Notes: generated from the sequence alone by a model not told the origin. 64,000 nt of DNA from Pseudorhizobium xiangyangii (GCF_020531965.1 NZ_JAJAWH010000003.1:1-64000), one strand, 5' to 3'. Positions 35,413 through 46,713 are shown, counted from the first letter of the stretch. Made by a program: numbers and translations.

Positions 35413-37199
35413 TGGAAAAAAACCGCAATTACTTCATTGCGATCGCCCTCTCGGTAGTGATCGTCCTCGGCTGGCAATTCCTCTACATGAACCCGAGGAT
35501 GGAAGCCCAGCAGCGCGCCCTTGAAGCGCAGCAGGCCCTGGAGGAGGCGTCGCGGCCCGCGACACCTGCAAGCCCCGGCGCAACCGTCAGCGGTTCGCTT
35601 CCCGGGTCCTCCCAGGCAGAGGCAACTGTAAGCCGCGAACAGGCGCTTGCGAAAAATCCGCGCGTACCGATCGATACTCCGGCCCTTTCCGGCTCCATCA
35701 ATCTCCTTGGCGCCCGCTTTGACGACCTGAAACTGCGCGAATACCACGAGACCGTCGACGACGAGAGCCCGACCATCACGCTCTTCTCTCCCGCCGACAC
35801 GCCGGACGGCTATTTCGCCGAGCTTGGCTTCGTCCAGAGCGAGACTTCGGGAACCGTCCCGGGTCCGGCCACGCAGTGGACGCTGGCAAGCGGTGAGAAG
35901 CTGACCGTCGACACGCCGGTGGTCCTGAGCTTCACCAACGAGAAGGGTATCGTATTTACCCGCACGATCGCCGTTGACGATCATTACATGCTGACCGTGA
36001 CCGACAAGGTCGACAACGTAGCGGCAGAACCGATTACCTTCGCACCCTACGGTCGCGTGACACGTTACAACAAGCCGGCCACTCCCTCCGTCTATGTCAT
36101 TCACGAGGGCTTCCTGGGCGTCGTCGGCGAGACGGGCCTTGTCGAGGAGAGCTACTCCGACATCGAAGAGGAGGCGGTCAACAATCCCAAGGGGACCGGC
36201 GGCTGGCTGGGCATCACGGACAAGTACTGGGCCGCTGCGCTCGTTCCGCCGCAGGAACTACCCTACGAGTCCCGCTTCTCGCACTTTACCGATGGGCAGC
36301 CGCGCTATCAGTCGGACTTCAAAAGTGACGCCGTAACCGTGGCTCCCGGGCAATCGGCCGAGGTGAAGAACCTTGTCTTTGCGGGCGCCAAGGAAGTGCC
36401 GCTCGTGGACCGCTACGAGGCCGAGTACTCGATCCCGCGCTTTGAATTGCTGATCGATTGGGGATGGTTCTACTTCATCACCAAGCCGATGTTTAAGCTG
36501 ATGGACTTCTTCTACCGCTACTTCGGAAATTTCGGCGTGGCGATCCTGATGACGACCATTGTCGTCAAGGCACTCTTCTTCCCGCTCGCCAGCAAGCAGT
36601 ACGCCTCCATGGCCAACATGAAGCGCGTGCAGCCGAAGATGGAGGAGTTGAAGGCCAAGCACGGCGACGATCGCATGGCCATGCAGCAAGCCATGATGCA
36701 GCTCTACAAGGAAGAGAAGATCAATCCGATTGCCGGATGCTGGCCGATTCTGCTGCAGATCCCCGTCTTCTTCGCGCTCTACAAGGTCATCTACGTTACC
36801 ATCGAGATGCGCCACGCGCCGTTCTTCGGCTGGATCCAGGACCTTTCCGCACCCGATCCGACGTCGCTCTTCAACCTGTTCGGCCTGCTGCCCTTCGGCG
36901 TGCCTGCCTTCCTGATGATCGGCGTTTGGCCGCTGATCATGGGCGTCACCATGTTCCTGCAGATGCGCATGAACCCGACCCCGCCGGATCCGACACAGGC
37001 GATGATCTTCAACTGGATGCCGCTGATCTTCACGTTCATGCTGGCAACGTTCCCGGCCGGTCTCGTGATCTACTGGGCATGGAACAACACGCTTTCGATC
37101 ATGCAGCAGGCGCTGATCATGAAGCGCCATGGTGCGAAGATCGAGATCTTCTCCAATCTGAAGGGCATGTTCCGGCGAAAGCCAGAACCCAACAAGTAA
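35409..37199 (+). CDS. yidC: Membrane protein insertase YidC
   Basis: A 596-residue Gram-negative YidC. N-terminal helix (about 6-24), a Pro/Ala-rich linker, the large periplasmic P1 domain (about 70-360), then five helices with the hydrophilic-groove region ([56 protein letters not shown]). It inserts and folds inner-membrane proteins alone or with SecYEG. AGGAAAGC precedes the ATG. A strong terminator follows. Confidence 0.97.
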   Translation: MMEKNRNYFIAIALSVVIVLGWQFLYMNPRMEAQQRALEAQQALEEASRPATPASPGATVSGSLPGSSQAEATVSREQALAKNPRVPIDTPALSGSINLLGARFDDLKLREYHETVDDESPTITLFSPADTPDGYFAELGFVQSETSGTVPGPATQWTLASGEKLTVDTPVVLSFTNEKGIVFTRTIAVDDHYMLTVTDKVDNVAAEPITFAPYGRVTRYNKPATPSVYVIHEGFLGVVGETGLVEESYSDIEEEAVNNPKGTGGWLGITDKYWAAALVPPQELPYESRFSHFTDGQPRYQSDFKSDAVTVAPGQSAEVKNLVFAGAKEVPLVDRYEAEYSIPRFELLIDWGWFYFITKPMFKLMDFFYRYFGNFGVAILMTTIVVKALFFPLASKQYASMANMKRVQPKMEELKAKHGDDRMAMQQAMMQLYKEEKINPIAGCWPILLQIPVFFALYKVIYVTIEMRHAPFFGWIQDLSAPDPTSLFNLFGLLPFGVPAFLMIGVWPLIMGVTMFLQMRMNPTPPDPTQAMIFNWMPLIFTFMLATFPAGLVIYWAWNNTLSIMQQALIMKRHGAKIEIFSNLKGMFRRKPEPNK

Positions 37200-37204
37200 A
37201 TCTG

Positions 37205-37236
37205 AAAGGCCCCGGTTCACCGGGGCCTTTCTTTTT
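37205..37236 (+). terminator. Terminator after yidC
   Basis: AAAGGCCCCGG / CCGGGGCCTTT, an 11-bp perfect stem with loop TTCA, followed by CTTTTT. It starts 6 bases after the yidC stop, so engB needs its own promoter or read-through. Confidence 0.92.
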
Positions 37237-37325
37237 CGACGACTATCGGTTTTGTCGGCCTGCAACTTGACAAGGCGGCTCAAAAACCGGAAGCCGTCCC
37301 CTTCATAGCGACAGGACAATGACCA

Positions 37326-37988
37326 ATGCCCGCGATCACGACCAAGGATGAAAAGCCGCTGTTCGGCCGCCCCTGGATCTTTATCCGCGGTGTGCCCTCC
37401 CTGGAGTTCCTCCCCCCTGAGGGACCGCTGGAGGTCGCATTCGCCGGCCGCTCCAATGTCGGTAAATCTTCCCTCATCAATGCGCTTGTCGGTCACAAGG
37501 GCCTCGCCCGCACATCCAACACTCCCGGGCGCACGCAGGAACTCAACTACTTCGTCCCCGAAGGTTATTCCGGCCAGGACGGTGATCTCCCGCCCATGGC
37601 GCTGGTGGACATGCCCGGCTACGGCTATGCGAAGGCCCCGAAAGACCAGGTGGATGCGTGGACAAAACTCGTCTTCGACTACCTTCGTGGTCGCGCGACG
37701 CTAAAGCGCGTCTACGTGCTGATCGACAGCCGCCACGGCATCAAGAAGAACGACGAGGACGTGCTGGACCTGCTCGACAAGGCCGCCGTGTCCTACCAGA
37801 TCGTCCTGACCAAGACAGACAAGATCAAGGAAGCGGGCGTGCCGAGGCTGGTTTCGGAAACCGCCGAGAAGATCCGCAAGCGCCCGGCCGCTTTCCCGGG
37901 GATCATCTCCACGTCATCCGAAAAAGGTAAGGGGCTCGATGAGCTGCGGCAGGCGATTGCTGAAACTGTCGGCTACTCCACCGTCTGA
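37326..37988 (+). CDS. engB: Ribosome biogenesis GTPase EngB/YihA
   Basis: A 220-residue TrmE-Era-EngA-EngB-Septin GTPase. G1 [10 protein letters not shown]3 DMPGYGYA, G4 TKTDK, and G5 around [10 protein letters not shown] are visible. It helps 50S subunit assembly. AGGA lies before the ATG. It sits between yidC and argB, the arrangement common in rhizobia. Confidence 0.96.
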   Translation: MPAITTKDEKPLFGRPWIFIRGVPSLEFLPPEGPLEVAFAGRSNVGKSSLINALVGHKGLARTSNTPGRTQELNYFVPEGYSGQDGDLPPMALVDMPGYGYAKAPKDQVDAWTKLVFDYLRGRATLKRVYVLIDSRHGIKKNDEDVLDLLDKAAVSYQIVLTKTDKIKEAGVPRLVSETAEKIRKRPAAFPGIISTSSEKGKGLDELRQAIAETVGYSTV

Positions 37989-38065
37989 TGGCTCGGATGG
38001 TTGGCTTATTTCCTCTGTAACGAACATGCATTAAGACGCGGCGCAGCTAGACTACGGAGATATCG

Positions 38066-38953
38066 ATGACTGCTTCCGACAGCGAACTTCAGGCGAAACT
38101 TCTGGCTCAGGCCCTGCCCTACATGCAGCGCTATGAGAACAAGACGATCGTCGTGAAGTATGGCGGCCACGCCATGGGCGACATCGAGCTCGGCAAGGCA
38201 TTTGCCGCCGACATCGCCCTCCTGAAGCAGTCCGGCGTCAATCCCATCGTCGTCCACGGTGGCGGGCCGCAGATCGGCGCAATGCTCTCCAAGATGGGCA
38301 TCGAATCGAAATTCGAAGGCGGACTTCGGGTAACCGATGCCAAGACCGTCGAGATCGTCGAGATGGTTCTGGCCGGCTCGATCAACAAGGAGATCGTGGC
38401 GCTCATCAACCAGACCGGCGAATGGGCAATCGGCCTCTGCGGCAAGGACGGCAACATGGTCTTCGCCGAAAAGGCGAAGAAGACCATTGTCGACCCGGAC
38501 TCCAATATCGAGCGTGTCCTCGACCTGGGCTTCGTCGGTGAAGTGGTCGAGGTCGATCGTACCCTGCTCGACCTGCTTGCCAAATCCGAGATGATCCCGG
38601 TCATCGCACCCGTTGCTCCCGGTCGCGACGGTGCGACCTACAACATCAACGCCGACACGTTTGCCGGTGCCATTGCCGGCGCGCTGCATGCGACCCGCCT
38701 GCTCTTCCTCACCGACGTGCCGGGAGTGCTCGACAAGGACAAACAGCTCATCAAGGAGCTGACCGTCGCGCAGGCGCAGGCCCTGATCAAGGATGGCACG
38801 ATCTCCGGCGGCATGATCCCGAAGGTCGAGACCTGCATCGAGGCGATCAAGGCCGGCGTGCAGGGCGTGGTCATCCTCAATGGAAAGACGGCCCACTCCG
38901 TGCTCCTGGAAATCTTTACCGAGCACGGCGCAGGTACGCTTATCGTTCCCTGA
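38066..38953 (+). CDS. argB: Acetylglutamate kinase
   Basis: A 295-residue amino acid kinase for arginine synthesis. Seen: [21 protein letters not shown], the substrate loop FEGGLRVTD and late [14 protein letters not shown]. The N-terminal helix ([18 protein letters not shown]) is typical of the arginine-sensitive hexameric type that can bind PII (GlnB). GGAG precedes the ATG. It ends 13 bases from the next, convergent gene. Confidence 0.96.
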   Translation: MTASDSELQAKLLAQALPYMQRYENKTIVVKYGGHAMGDIELGKAFAADIALLKQSGVNPIVVHGGGPQIGAMLSKMGIESKFEGGLRVTDAKTVEIVEMVLAGSINKEIVALINQTGEWAIGLCGKDGNMVFAEKAKKTIVDPDSNIERVLDLGFVGEVVEVDRTLLDLLAKSEMIPVIAPVAPGRDGATYNINADTFAGAIAGALHATRLLFLTDVPGVLDKDKQLIKELTVAQAQALIKDGTISGGMIPKVETCIEAIKAGVQGVVILNGKTAHSVLLEIFTEHGAGTLIVP

Positions 38954-38966
38954 ACCAGATCCTGGC

Positions 38967-39740
38967 TTAGCCCGCGGCGGCAAACACCGCCGTGGCTTCC
39001 TCTTTCAGCCTCGCCATCATAGCGCGGTACGGTCCCGGACCATAGCTCACGCGCGCGACGCCAAGTTCGGCGAGCCGCTTCGGCGGCGAAACGCCAGGCA
39101 TCATCATGATGTTGACCGGCAGCGGCGACACCTCGCACAGTTTTAAAATCAAATCCTCATCAGCCAACCCCGGTGCGAAGAACCCGCTCGCTCCCGCTGC
39201 TGCGTAGGCTTTCGCTCTTCCGATCGCTTCGTCGAGAAGTGCGGAATGCTTTTCCCGGTCGCCTTCCTGCAAAAAGAGGTCGGTGCGGGTGTTGATGAAG
39301 AACGGGATGCCCCGCTCATCGGCGCGCGAGCGGATGGCGCGGATCCGCTCCGCCTGCTTCTCAACCGGGTAGATACCCTTTCCGCCGACGACCTGATCCT
39401 CGAAGTTGATACCGACTGCGCCCGCCTCGATCACCTTGTCGACGTTCTTCGCCAACTGGCCGGGTGCTTCCGCATAGCCACCTTCGAAGTCCACCGACAG
39501 CGGGAGGTCCGTCGCAGCCGTGATCGAACGGGTGGTCGAGAGCAGCGCATCCAGCGGCAGGTTCTCCCCGTCAGCATAACCCTGAGCCGCTGCGACCGAC
39601 CAGCTTCCGGTCCCCAACGCCTTGGCCCCAGCATCGGCCACGGCCTTGGCCGTGCCGGCATCCCAGATATTGTAGATGATCAGGGGCCGGCCCTTTTGGT
39701 GAAGCGCCTGGAATGCGTCTGCTCTGTCTTTCTGGTTCAT
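38967..39740 (-). CDS. Isocitrate lyase/PEP mutase-superfamily protein
   Basis: A 257-residue TIM-barrel protein. SVDFEGGYAEAP and INFEDQVVGGKG hold the Asp/Glu metal ligands of the superfamily, and INTRTDLFL follows. The catalytic Cys loop (KKCG) of true isocitrate lyases is absent, so it belongs with the short PEP-mutase / oxaloacetate-hydrolase-like group; reaction unknown. GAGGAG precedes the ATG. It stands alone. Confidence 0.82.
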   Translation of the reverse strand: MNQKDRADAFQALHQKGRPLIIYNIWDAGTAKAVADAGAKALGTGSWSVAAAQGYADGENLPLDALLSTTRSITAATDLPLSVDFEGGYAEAPGQLAKNVDKVIEAGAVGINFEDQVVGGKGIYPVEKQAERIRAIRSRADERGIPFFINTRTDLFLQEGDREKHSALLDEAIGRAKAYAAAGASGFFAPGLADEDLILKLCEVSPLPVNIMMMPGVSPPKRLAELGVARVSYGPGPYRAMMARLKEEATAVFAAAG

Positions 39741-39820
39741 AATCTTCTCCTCACGCCCATACGGCGCCCCAATCCGAGAGGGTCAAAGCTAGGAGAGAAG
39801 CAGACGCGGATCAATCGGTA

Positions 39821-40735
39821 TCAAATCAAGACCAACGCAAGAATGCCGAGCACGATCAGCAGGCAACCGGCAATCTCGAGCCTATTGATATCCTCCTTGA
39901 AGATAAAAACGGACGAGGCGAAGGTGAAGAGCATTTCGATCTGCGCCAGGGCCTTGATCACCGCGGCAGGCTGCAACGTCATGGCGGTGAACCAGCCGAA
40001 AGAGGCCGTCGCCCCGACGAAGCCGACAAGCAGTGCCGGCCGCCACGCCTGGCAGATGCGCCGCAGCTCCTGCCGCTCCTTAAGAAGTATCCACACCAGC
40101 ATCGCCACGGCCTGCATGATGATGACCATGACCAGGGTATAGCCGGCCTGCACGACCGGGTCGGGAGCAGGAAGGCTGGGTGCGAGCGAGAGCGATGCAT
40201 AGCGGTAGGAGACGCCGGAGATTCCGAAGAGGAAGCCCGACAGGAGGCCAAAGACGGCTGTCCGGCTGCCAACGGAGGTCACCAGTGAGCGCAGGGTCAG
40301 TTCCGTCCTCGCGACCGAGATGAGCATGACGCCGACGACGGAGATGGCGATGGCGAGCATGGTGCCGGAGGTGATGGTCTCCCCGACCAGAACCAGTGCA
40401 ACCAAAGCGGCCTGCGCCGGTTCGGTACGGGAATATGCCGTACCCACGGCGAAATTCCGGAAGGCGAAGATATAGACGAGCAGGAACGTAGCGCCGATCT
40501 GAGCAAAGCCGCCAACTATCGCCCACATTGCGAACGTCACATTCGGCGTCGGCATGGGGCGGTCCAGGCCAAGATGAAGGATAGCCATATAGATAAGGGC
40601 GAACGGCACGCCGTAGCCAAAGCGGACGAAAGTCGCCCCAGTCGTATTCAGGCGACCGCGCAAATGCTTCTGCAGGGCAGACCGCATGTTCTGCAGGAAT
40701 GCGGAGACTATCGTGATGGGAATCCAGAGTTCCAT
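39821..40735 (-). CDS. EamA/DMT-family transporter
   Basis: A 304-residue inner-membrane protein with about ten helices and two EamA-type halves; the second half has the typical AALVALVLVGETIT-like and FTFASSVFIFKEDINRLEIAG segments (conserved acidic residue before the last helix). Likely a metabolite exporter of unknown substrate. I start at MELWIPITIV (40735); the frame to 41110 would run through the divergent gene. The ribosome-binding site is weak. Confidence 0.85.
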   Translation of the reverse strand: MELWIPITIVSAFLQNMRSALQKHLRGRLNTTGATFVRFGYGVPFALIYMAILHLGLDRPMPTPNVTFAMWAIVGGFAQIGATFLLVYIFAFRNFAVGTAYSRTEPAQAALVALVLVGETITSGTMLAIAISVVGVMLISVARTELTLRSLVTSVGSRTAVFGLLSGFLFGISGVSYRYASLSLAPSLPAPDPVVQAGYTLVMVIIMQAVAMLVWILLKERQELRRICQAWRPALLVGFVGATASFGWFTAMTLQPAAVIKALAQIEMLFTFASSVFIFKEDINRLEIAGCLLIVLGILALVLI

Positions 40736-40837
40736 GACTTCGCGCGTATCACGCGTTTCAATTGCATGCCAAGGCCACTTGCGGAGTAGAATGGAGTTTC
40801 CCGTTTTCTTTCGTGCAGCCACAGGGCATAAGACGGC

Positions 40838-41548
40838 ATGACCAAGCCGAAGACATCCCCCGATCCCGCCGATTTCACCCAGATCAAAGACTGGGTCTTC
40901 GATCTCGACAACACGCTTTATCCGCATCACGTCAATCTCTTCGCGCAGATCGACAAGAACATGGGCGCCTATGTCGCCGAACTGCTCCAGCTTGAGCCGG
41001 ACGAGGCGCGAGCATTGCAGAAGCGGTACTATCACGAGCACGGGACGACGCTGCAGGGCCTGATGCTGCACCACGGCATCAACCCCGACGAATTCCTCGA
41101 ACGGGCCCACGCGATAGACTACTCAGCGCTCCTGCCGCATCCGGAACTCGGCGACGCAATCAAGTCGCTTCCCGGTCGCAAGTTTATCTTCACCAACGGC
41201 AGCGTTCCGCATGCAGAAGCGGCGGCCCGCGCGCTCGGCATTCTCGATCATTTCGACGATATCTTCGACATCGTTGCCGCCGACTACGTGCCGAAGCCCG
41301 CAGGCGCGACCTACGACAAGTTCGCCAGCCTTCACCGCGTCGATACCGGTCACGCCGTGATGTTCGAGGACCTGCCGCGCAACCTCAAGGCGCCAAAGGC
41401 GCTCGGCATGCGGACTGTCCTTCTCGTGCCCCGCAATCTGGATGACGTGCTGATAGAGCGGTGGGAAACGTTCTCTGAGGAGGACGATCACATCGACTAC
41501 GTGACGGACGACCTGACGAGCTTCCTTGCCTTGCTTTCCACGCGCTGA
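40838..41548 (+). CDS. Pyrimidine 5'-nucleotidase (HAD superfamily)
   Basis: A 236-residue HAD phosphatase of the SDT1/PPN1-like type. Motif I is FDLDNTLYP (nucleophile Asp and acid Asp), motif II IFTNGS, motif III Lys in VPKPAGATYDKF, and motif IV MFEDLPRN. These enzymes dephosphorylate UMP/CMP or act on small phosphates such as those in vitamin B6 metabolism. Divergent from the transporter. Confidence 0.87.
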   Translation: MTKPKTSPDPADFTQIKDWVFDLDNTLYPHHVNLFAQIDKNMGAYVAELLQLEPDEARALQKRYYHEHGTTLQGLMLHHGINPDEFLERAHAIDYSALLPHPELGDAIKSLPGRKFIFTNGSVPHAEAAARALGILDHFDDIFDIVAADYVPKPAGATYDKFASLHRVDTGHAVMFEDLPRNLKAPKALGMRTVLLVPRNLDDVLIERWETFSEEDDHIDYVTDDLTSFLALLSTR

Positions 41549-41651
41549 CCACCTTACCGAAAGTTCATCCAGATTACGGATGTTTAAGTAGCTCCTTCGC
41601 AGGTGCTCCCGTACCGTCAGGTCGTAGAGTAATCGAGTAAGGAGCTTCTCA

Positions 41652-42254
41652 ATGAAAACCAAGAACGTCGTTCTGGCAACGCTCGCCGCCGCCCTGCTGA
41701 TTGGCGCGGCTGCACCCGCGAGCTTCGCAGCGGCTGGTCGCGGTGGTCACGATGGCCCCGGCAAACGCGGCATGATGCAGGAGATGACGTTCATCCGCCT
41801 GCTGAAGACCGCCGACGCCGACAAGGACGCCAAGATCACCAAGGATGAGGTTGCCGCCTACCAGGAAGCTCTTTTTACCGAGATCGACGCCAACAAGGAC
41901 GGAACCCTGATCCCAGGGGAACTGCGTGCCTTCCACAAGGCCAAGATGGAGGAATTCCGCAAGGAAAATCCGCGCCCTGAACGAGCAGAGCGCCGCGAAG
42001 AGCGTCGCAAGCAGATGGCCGAAAACGGCGAACATGACCGTGGAGACCGTCAGGATCGCAGGCATGGCCACCGCTGGGGCATGCACGGCGGCGGCCCCGG
42101 TGCCTTCCATCTGGTGCGCCAGGCGGACGCAGACGAGAACGGCCAGTTCAGCAAGGCCGAGGTGACGGCCGCAGTCGACAAGCTCTTTACCCGAATGGAC
42201 CGTAACAAGGACGGTGTCATCACCATCGACGACATGCCGGACCGCCCGTTCTAG
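41652..42254 (+). CDS. Exported EF-hand calcium-binding protein
   Basis: A 200-residue protein. A signal peptide (about 1-27, cut near SFA-AAG) leads to four EF-hand loops: DADKDAKITKDE, DANKDGTLIPGE, DADENGQFSKAE and DRNKDGVITIDD. Between pairs lies a charged Arg/Glu/His-rich stretch (about 95-145). Likely a periplasmic Ca2+-binding protein. AAGGAG precedes the ATG. A clear terminator follows. Confidence 0.9.
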   Translation: MKTKNVVLATLAAALLIGAAAPASFAAAGRGGHDGPGKRGMMQEMTFIRLLKTADADKDAKITKDEVAAYQEALFTEIDANKDGTLIPGELRAFHKAKMEEFRKENPRPERAERREERRKQMAENGEHDRGDRQDRRHGHRWGMHGGGPGAFHLVRQADADENGQFSKAEVTAAVDKLFTRMDRNKDGVITIDDMPDRPF

Positions 42255-42290
42255 TTCCGCCGCAACGAACTAGCCCGGCCTGTCGTTGAG

Positions 42291-42320
42291 CCCGCCCCGT
42301 CCGCCCGGGGCGGGTTTTTT
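42291..42320 (+). terminator. Terminator after the EF-hand gene
   Basis: CCCGCCCC / GGGGCGGG, an 8-bp stem with an 8-base loop, followed by TTTTTT. It ends 3 bases before the stop of the facing gene. Confidence 0.9.
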
Positions 42321-42322
42321 CG

Positions 42323-43183
42323 TCAGTGCTCGTAGAAGTTTGCGATGATCTTCCAGGCATCCTCGGCAGTATCGACGAAGCTGATGAGGTCGATATCCTC
42401 GGGCGCGATGGTCCCGAAGTCCGCAAGCGCCTTCCAGTTCACCATCGTATGCCAGAAATCCTTCCCGAACAGGATGAACGGAATACGTTCCATCCGGCCG
42501 GTCTGGATGAGTGTCAGCGCTTCGAACATCTCGTCCATCGTACCGAAGCCGCCCGGAAAGATGGCGACGGCCTTGGCGCGCATCATGAGATGCATCTTGC
42601 GGATCGCGAAATAGTGGAAGTTGAAGCTCAGCTCGGGCGTCACGTACTGGTTCGGCGCCTGCTCGTGAGGCAGGACGACATTGAAGCCAACCGTCGGAGC
42701 TCCTGCCTCGGATGCACCGCGATTTCCCGCTTCCATGACACCGGGGCCGCCACCGGTGACCACGACATATTCCTGATGATCGAACTGCTCGCTATGGCGT
42801 GCGCACAGACCTGCAAATTTGCGGGCTTCCTCGTAGTAGATGGACGCCGCCTCCAAATTCTTCTGCTGCGTCTCGTTGCGTGCCGCCCATGCCGCCTTGC
42901 CAGGGGCTGGAATTCGGGCGCCGCCAAACAGGACAACGGTGGATTTGACGCCACGCTCTGCGAGAACCATTTCCGGCTTCAGCAATTCGAGCTGCAGACG
43001 CACAGGACGCAATTCCTCGCGGCAGAGGAAGTCGTCATCGGCATAGGCGAGCCTGTAGGATGGCGACAGCGTCTGCGGCGTCTTGGGCACACCCTCTGCG
43101 CTTCGCTTGTCCGTCGAACTGTCCTTCAGCGGATCCCAGACGCCGTCCCTGCGTCGCGGACCATCCTTCTTCAGCTTGGCCAT
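42323..43183 (-). CDS. LOG-family (TIGR00730-type) nucleotide phosphoribohydrolase-like protein
   Basis: A 286-residue Rossmann-fold protein. The two family motifs are GGGPGVMEAGNRGA and PGGFGTMDEMFE. Relatives (LOG, YgdH) cleave nucleoside 5'-monophosphates, releasing bases such as cytokinins or adenine. The roughly 70-residue N-terminal extension is typical of the larger bacterial group. AAAGGCAGG precedes the ATG. Substrate not determinable here. Confidence 0.87.
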   Translation of the reverse strand: MAKLKKDGPRRRDGVWDPLKDSSTDKRSAEGVPKTPQTLSPSYRLAYADDDFLCREELRPVRLQLELLKPEMVLAERGVKSTVVLFGGARIPAPGKAAWAARNETQQKNLEAASIYYEEARKFAGLCARHSEQFDHQEYVVVTGGGPGVMEAGNRGASEAGAPTVGFNVVLPHEQAPNQYVTPELSFNFHYFAIRKMHLMMRAKAVAIFPGGFGTMDEMFEALTLIQTGRMERIPFILFGKDFWHTMVNWKALADFGTIAPEDIDLISFVDTAEDAWKIIANFYEH

Positions 43184-43222
43184 TGCCTGCCTTTCATGTG
43201 GGTCTCACTATGCCAATTCACA

Positions 43223-43251
43223 TTGACGCTAGAGTGGCGGTCGCTTAGAGC
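43223..43251 (+). promoter_or_regulatory. Sigma-70 type promoter of dapD-dapE
   Basis: TTGACG, 17 bases, TAGAGC, 72 bases before the dapD ATG, in the region divergent from the LOG-family gene. Confidence 0.5.
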
Positions 43252-43323
43252 AATTAGCATCATTTGGCCAGCCGCGAGACCATCCGGAACTCATCCTATC
43301 GACGCGGCGTTTAAGGATTTCCC

Positions 43324-44178
43324 ATGAGCAGCACGGATCTCGCCTCCCTGGAAATGACCATCGAAGCCGCTTTCGAACAGCGCGACGGCATTTCGGTTTC
43401 CACCAAGGGAGAAGTTCGCGATGCCGTCGAGGCATCCCTCCAACTGCTGGATACCGGCAAGACACGCGTTGCCGAGCGGCAAGCGGACGGTTCCTGGAAG
43501 GTCAACCAATGGCTGAAGAAGGCCGTCCTACTGTCCTTCCGCCTCAACGACATGGAAGTCGTGAAAGGCGGACCCGGCCAGTCTACCTGGTGGGACAAGG
43601 TTCCGTCCAAGTTCGAGGGCTGGGGTGAGAACGAATTCCGTTCGGCCGGCTTCCGTGCCGTTCCGAACGCCGTCGTTCGCCGCTCGGCCTATATCGCACC
43701 GAACGTCGTCCTGATGCCGTCCTTCGTCAATCTGGGCGCCTATGTCGGCGAAGGCACGATGGTCGACACATGGGCAACCGTCGGTTCCTGCGCCCAGATC
43801 GGCAAGCACGTGCATCTTTCCGGTGGCGTCGGCATCGGCGGCGTGCTCGAGCCTATGCAGGCCGGCCCGACCATCATCGAGGATAACTGCTTCGTCGGCG
43901 CCCGTTCGGAAGTCGTAGAAGGCTGCATCGTACGCGAGGGCGCTGTTCTCGGCATGGGCGTCTTCATCGGAAAGTCGACCAAGATCGTCAACCGCGCTAC
44001 CGGCGAGATCAGCTATGGCGAAGTGCCGCCTTATTCCGTCGTTGTCGCCGGCACGATGCCGGGCAAGCCTTTCCCGAACGGCGAGCCGGGTCCGAGCCTC
44101 TATTGCGCGGTGATCGTCAAGACGGTCGACGAGAAGACCCGTTCCAAGACTGGCATCAACGAACTGCTGCGGGACTGA
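43324..44178 (+). CDS. dapD: Tetrahydrodipicolinate N-succinyltransferase
   Basis: A 284-residue trimeric left-handed beta-helix enzyme. The hexapeptide repeat core spans about 110-215 ([38 protein letters not shown]). It transfers succinate from succinyl-CoA in the lysine/meso-diaminopimelate pathway. AAGGA precedes the ATG. dapE follows after 9 bases. Confidence 0.97.
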   Translation: MSSTDLASLEMTIEAAFEQRDGISVSTKGEVRDAVEASLQLLDTGKTRVAERQADGSWKVNQWLKKAVLLSFRLNDMEVVKGGPGQSTWWDKVPSKFEGWGENEFRSAGFRAVPNAVVRRSAYIAPNVVLMPSFVNLGAYVGEGTMVDTWATVGSCAQIGKHVHLSGGVGIGGVLEPMQAGPTIIEDNCFVGARSEVVEGCIVREGAVLGMGVFIGKSTKIVNRATGEISYGEVPPYSVVVAGTMPGKPFPNGEPGPSLYCAVIVKTVDEKTRSKTGINELLRD

Positions 44179-44187
44179 TTAAAGCGC

Positions 44188-45384
44188 ATGTCTGCAACTA
44201 ACCCCGTCGAAAACCTTCAAACGCTCATCCGGTGCCCCTCGGTCACGCCGACCGAAGGTGGTGCTCTTTCGGCTATCCAGGCCATGCTGGCGCCGCTCGG
44301 CTTCCGCGTCGAGCGGATGGTCGCACAAGCGGAAGGGACGCCGGACGTCGAGAACCTCTATGCGCGGATCGGAGACGATGGCCCGCACCTGATGTTCGCA
44401 GGCCATACGGACGTGGTCCCGCCGGGCGACGAGGCGAGCTGGTCGCACCCGCCGTTCGCCGCAGACATCGCGGACGGCATGATGTTCGGACGCGGCGCGG
44501 TCGACATGAAGGGCGGCATCGCCTGCTTCGTGGCAGCCGTTGCCCGTCACATCGAGCAGCACGGCGCGCCGAACGGTTCGATCTCGTTCCTGATCACCGG
44601 CGACGAGGAAGGTCCCTCGATCAACGGCACCGAAAAGCTGCTGAAATGGGCCGCCGAGAAGGGCGAGGCCTGGGATGCGTGCCTCGTCGGCGAACCGACC
44701 AATCCGGACGTGCTGGGAGACATGATCAAGATCGGCCGGCGCGGCTCGCTGTCTGGCAAGGTCACCGTGCATGGTGTCCAGGGCCACGCGGCCTATCCGC
44801 ATCTGGCGGACAACCCGGTTCGCGGCCTCCTGCCGCTTGCCTCGGCGCTGATGGATCCAGCTTTCGACGCCGGAACACCGGAGTTTCCGGCTTCCAATCT
44901 GGAGGTCACCTCGGTCGATGTCGGCAATCCGGCGACCAATGTCATTCCGGCCAAGGCCACATTCGCCTTCAACATCCGCTTCAACGATACCTGGAGCGCC
45001 GATACGCTGAAGGCCGAAATCATTCGCCGGCTTGACGAAGCTGCGGGCGACCAGACGCTGCGAGCGGGCCGCGAACCGGTGCGCTACGACTTGACCTGGA
45101 ACGAGCGGCCGAGCCATGTCTTCCTCACCCGCAACAACGCGCTCATTGCCTCGCTTTCGGAAGCTGTCGAGAAGGTGACGCAGCGCCGGCCGGCGCTTTC
45201 CACCACCGGCGGCACTTCGGACGCACGCTTCATCAAGGACTACTGCCCCGTCGTCGAATTCGGCCTCGTCGGCCAGACGATGCACATGGTCGACGAGCGC
45301 GCGTCCGTAACGGATCTGGAAACGCTGACCGAGATTTACGGCAGCTTCATTGCCAACTGGTTCGATCATGCCCGGAACGGCTGA
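44188..45384 (+). CDS. dapE: Succinyl-diaminopimelate desuccinylase
   Basis: A 398-residue M20 metallopeptidase-fold enzyme. Metal and catalytic residues: [31 protein letters not shown] (catalytic Glu pair), GEPTNPD, and the late His in [10 protein letters not shown]. It removes succinate to give LL-diaminopimelate, the step after dapD and dapC. The ribosome-binding site is weak, so it is probably coupled to dapD. A membrane protein gene overlaps its end by 17 bases. Confidence 0.97.
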   Translation: MSATNPVENLQTLIRCPSVTPTEGGALSAIQAMLAPLGFRVERMVAQAEGTPDVENLYARIGDDGPHLMFAGHTDVVPPGDEASWSHPPFAADIADGMMFGRGAVDMKGGIACFVAAVARHIEQHGAPNGSISFLITGDEEGPSINGTEKLLKWAAEKGEAWDACLVGEPTNPDVLGDMIKIGRRGSLSGKVTVHGVQGHAAYPHLADNPVRGLLPLASALMDPAFDAGTPEFPASNLEVTSVDVGNPATNVIPAKATFAFNIRFNDTWSADTLKAEIIRRLDEAAGDQTLRAGREPVRYDLTWNERPSHVFLTRNNALIASLSEAVEKVTQRRPALSTTGGTSDARFIKDYCPVVEFGLVGQTMHMVDERASVTDLETLTEIYGSFIANWFDHARNG

Positions 45385-45964
45385 GATCAGGCTCTACCTG
45401 GCCGGACTCTGGCTTCTGGTTCGGGGAAACCCAGCCGGCCTGAAGCAACTCGACGTTACCGATCGCGGCCTGATGCGGTCATTCTGGGCTATCGTCTGGT
45501 GCCTGCCGGCGATAATGCTCTCCTGGTTCTGGTGGCGCACGCTCTATCTGCGCGGCTTGCCCGAGGATACCGAGCTCGGTGGGATTTTCTTCTTCCGTCT
45601 CGCCATGCTGGAAGTTGCAAACTGGCTTCTCCCGCTGATCCTGGTCGGATTGCTTGCGTGGGGGCTTGGCCTCGGCCGCAAGTACCACGCCATGGTCGTG
45701 GCGGTGAACTGGCTTTCCGTCCCCTACGCCTACGCCTATGGCCTGCTCAGCGTGCTCTTGATGCTTGCGCCGGCCCTGACAGGGATTTTATCGCTCATCT
45801 GGCTTTTCCTGATGATGGCGCTGATCTTCTCGATCTCGCGGATCTTCCGGATCATCTGCGGCCCGCATCCGCTGATGGTGGCGACCCTGACCATGGTGCT
45901 GATCGTCCCGACCATGCTCCTCTCGGACACACTGGAACGCTTCCTCGGCATCTATCCCGGCTGA
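45368..45964 (+). CDS. Hypothetical multi-pass membrane protein
   Basis: A 198-residue protein with about five hydrophobic helices (around 38-52, 72-96, 106-128, 134-150 and 160-180). It starts inside dapE (17-base overlap), the likely third gene of that operon. A TTG six codons earlier is possible. Its 3' end overlaps the truA end by 13 bases on the opposite strand. Many rhizobia carry a similar membrane protein after dapE; function unknown. Confidence 0.75.
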   Translation: MPGTAEIRLYLAGLWLLVRGNPAGLKQLDVTDRGLMRSFWAIVWCLPAIMLSWFWWRTLYLRGLPEDTELGGIFFFRLAMLEVANWLLPLILVGLLAWGLGLGRKYHAMVVAVNWLSVPYAYAYGLLSVLLMLAPALTGILSLIWLFLMMALIFSISRIFRIICGPHPLMVATLTMVLIVPTMLLSDTLERFLGIYPG

Positions 45965-46713
45965 TCGTCCGGGTAATCCACCTTCAGGAAATAGAGACCT
46001 TCCGGAGGTGCTACCGGTCCGCATTCCTTGCGATCCCTCGCGTCCAATGCGGCGCGTACATCCTGTGGTGTCATCTTCCCCTCGCCCGCAAGCTTCAGCG
46101 TCCCGGCAAAGGAGCGGATCTGGTTGTGCAGGAAGCTTTGCGCCGTGGCGCGGATCTCGATGAGTTGGCCGTTGCGCGTCACGTCAAGCCGGTCGAGCGT
46201 TCGCATCGGGCTGGCCGCCTGGCAGTGTGTCGACCTGAAGGTCGTGAAGTCGTGATGCCCGACCAGCGTCTGCGCCGCGGCATGCATCGCCTCGTGATCG
46301 AGGTCCTTTGACACCCACCAGGCGCGCTTCGCTTCAAGGGCCAGCGGCGCCGGACGGCTGATGATGCGGTAAAGGTAATGCCGGCGAAGGGCCGAGAACC
46401 GCGCATCGAAACTCTCGTCCACCTCCTGGACGTCGAGGACGGAGACTTTTTCTCGAGCCATGGCCAAATGCGCATTGAGCGCGTTGCGCAGCTTGTACGG
46501 CGCCCAGATCCGGGAGAGGTCGACATGAACGACCTGGCCGAATGCGTGCACGCCGGAATCGGTACGGCCGGCTCCACGTATGGACACCGTCTCGGACGTC
46601 AGGGAGAGAACGCTGCGCTCGAGCGCAGCCTGAACGGAATGTCCGTTGTCCTGACGCTGCCAGCCGACATAGGGGGTGCCGTCATACTCGACGATCAAGC
46701 GGTAGCGCGGCAT
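45952..46713 (-). CDS. truA: tRNA pseudouridine(38-40) synthase
   Basis: A 253-residue TruA. The catalytic Asp is in [26 protein letters not shown] at the start and [13 protein letters not shown] late are family marks. It modifies the tRNA anticodon arm. I start at [12 protein letters not shown]; its ATG shares one base with the fmt stop (TGATG), so it is coupled to fmt. The upstream frame to 46941 is inside fmt. Confidence 0.96.
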   Translation of the reverse strand: MPRYRLIVEYDGTPYVGWQRQDNGHSVQAALERSVLSLTSETVSIRGAGRTDSGVHAFGQVVHVDLSRIWAPYKLRNALNAHLAMAREKVSVLDVQEVDESFDARFSALRRHYLYRIISRPAPLALEAKRAWWVSKDLDHEAMHAAAQTLVGHHDFTTFRSTHCQAASPMRTLDRLDVTRNGQLIEIRATAQSFLHNQIRSFAGTLKLAGEGKMTPQDVRAALDARDRKECGPVAPPEGLYFLKVDYPDDQPG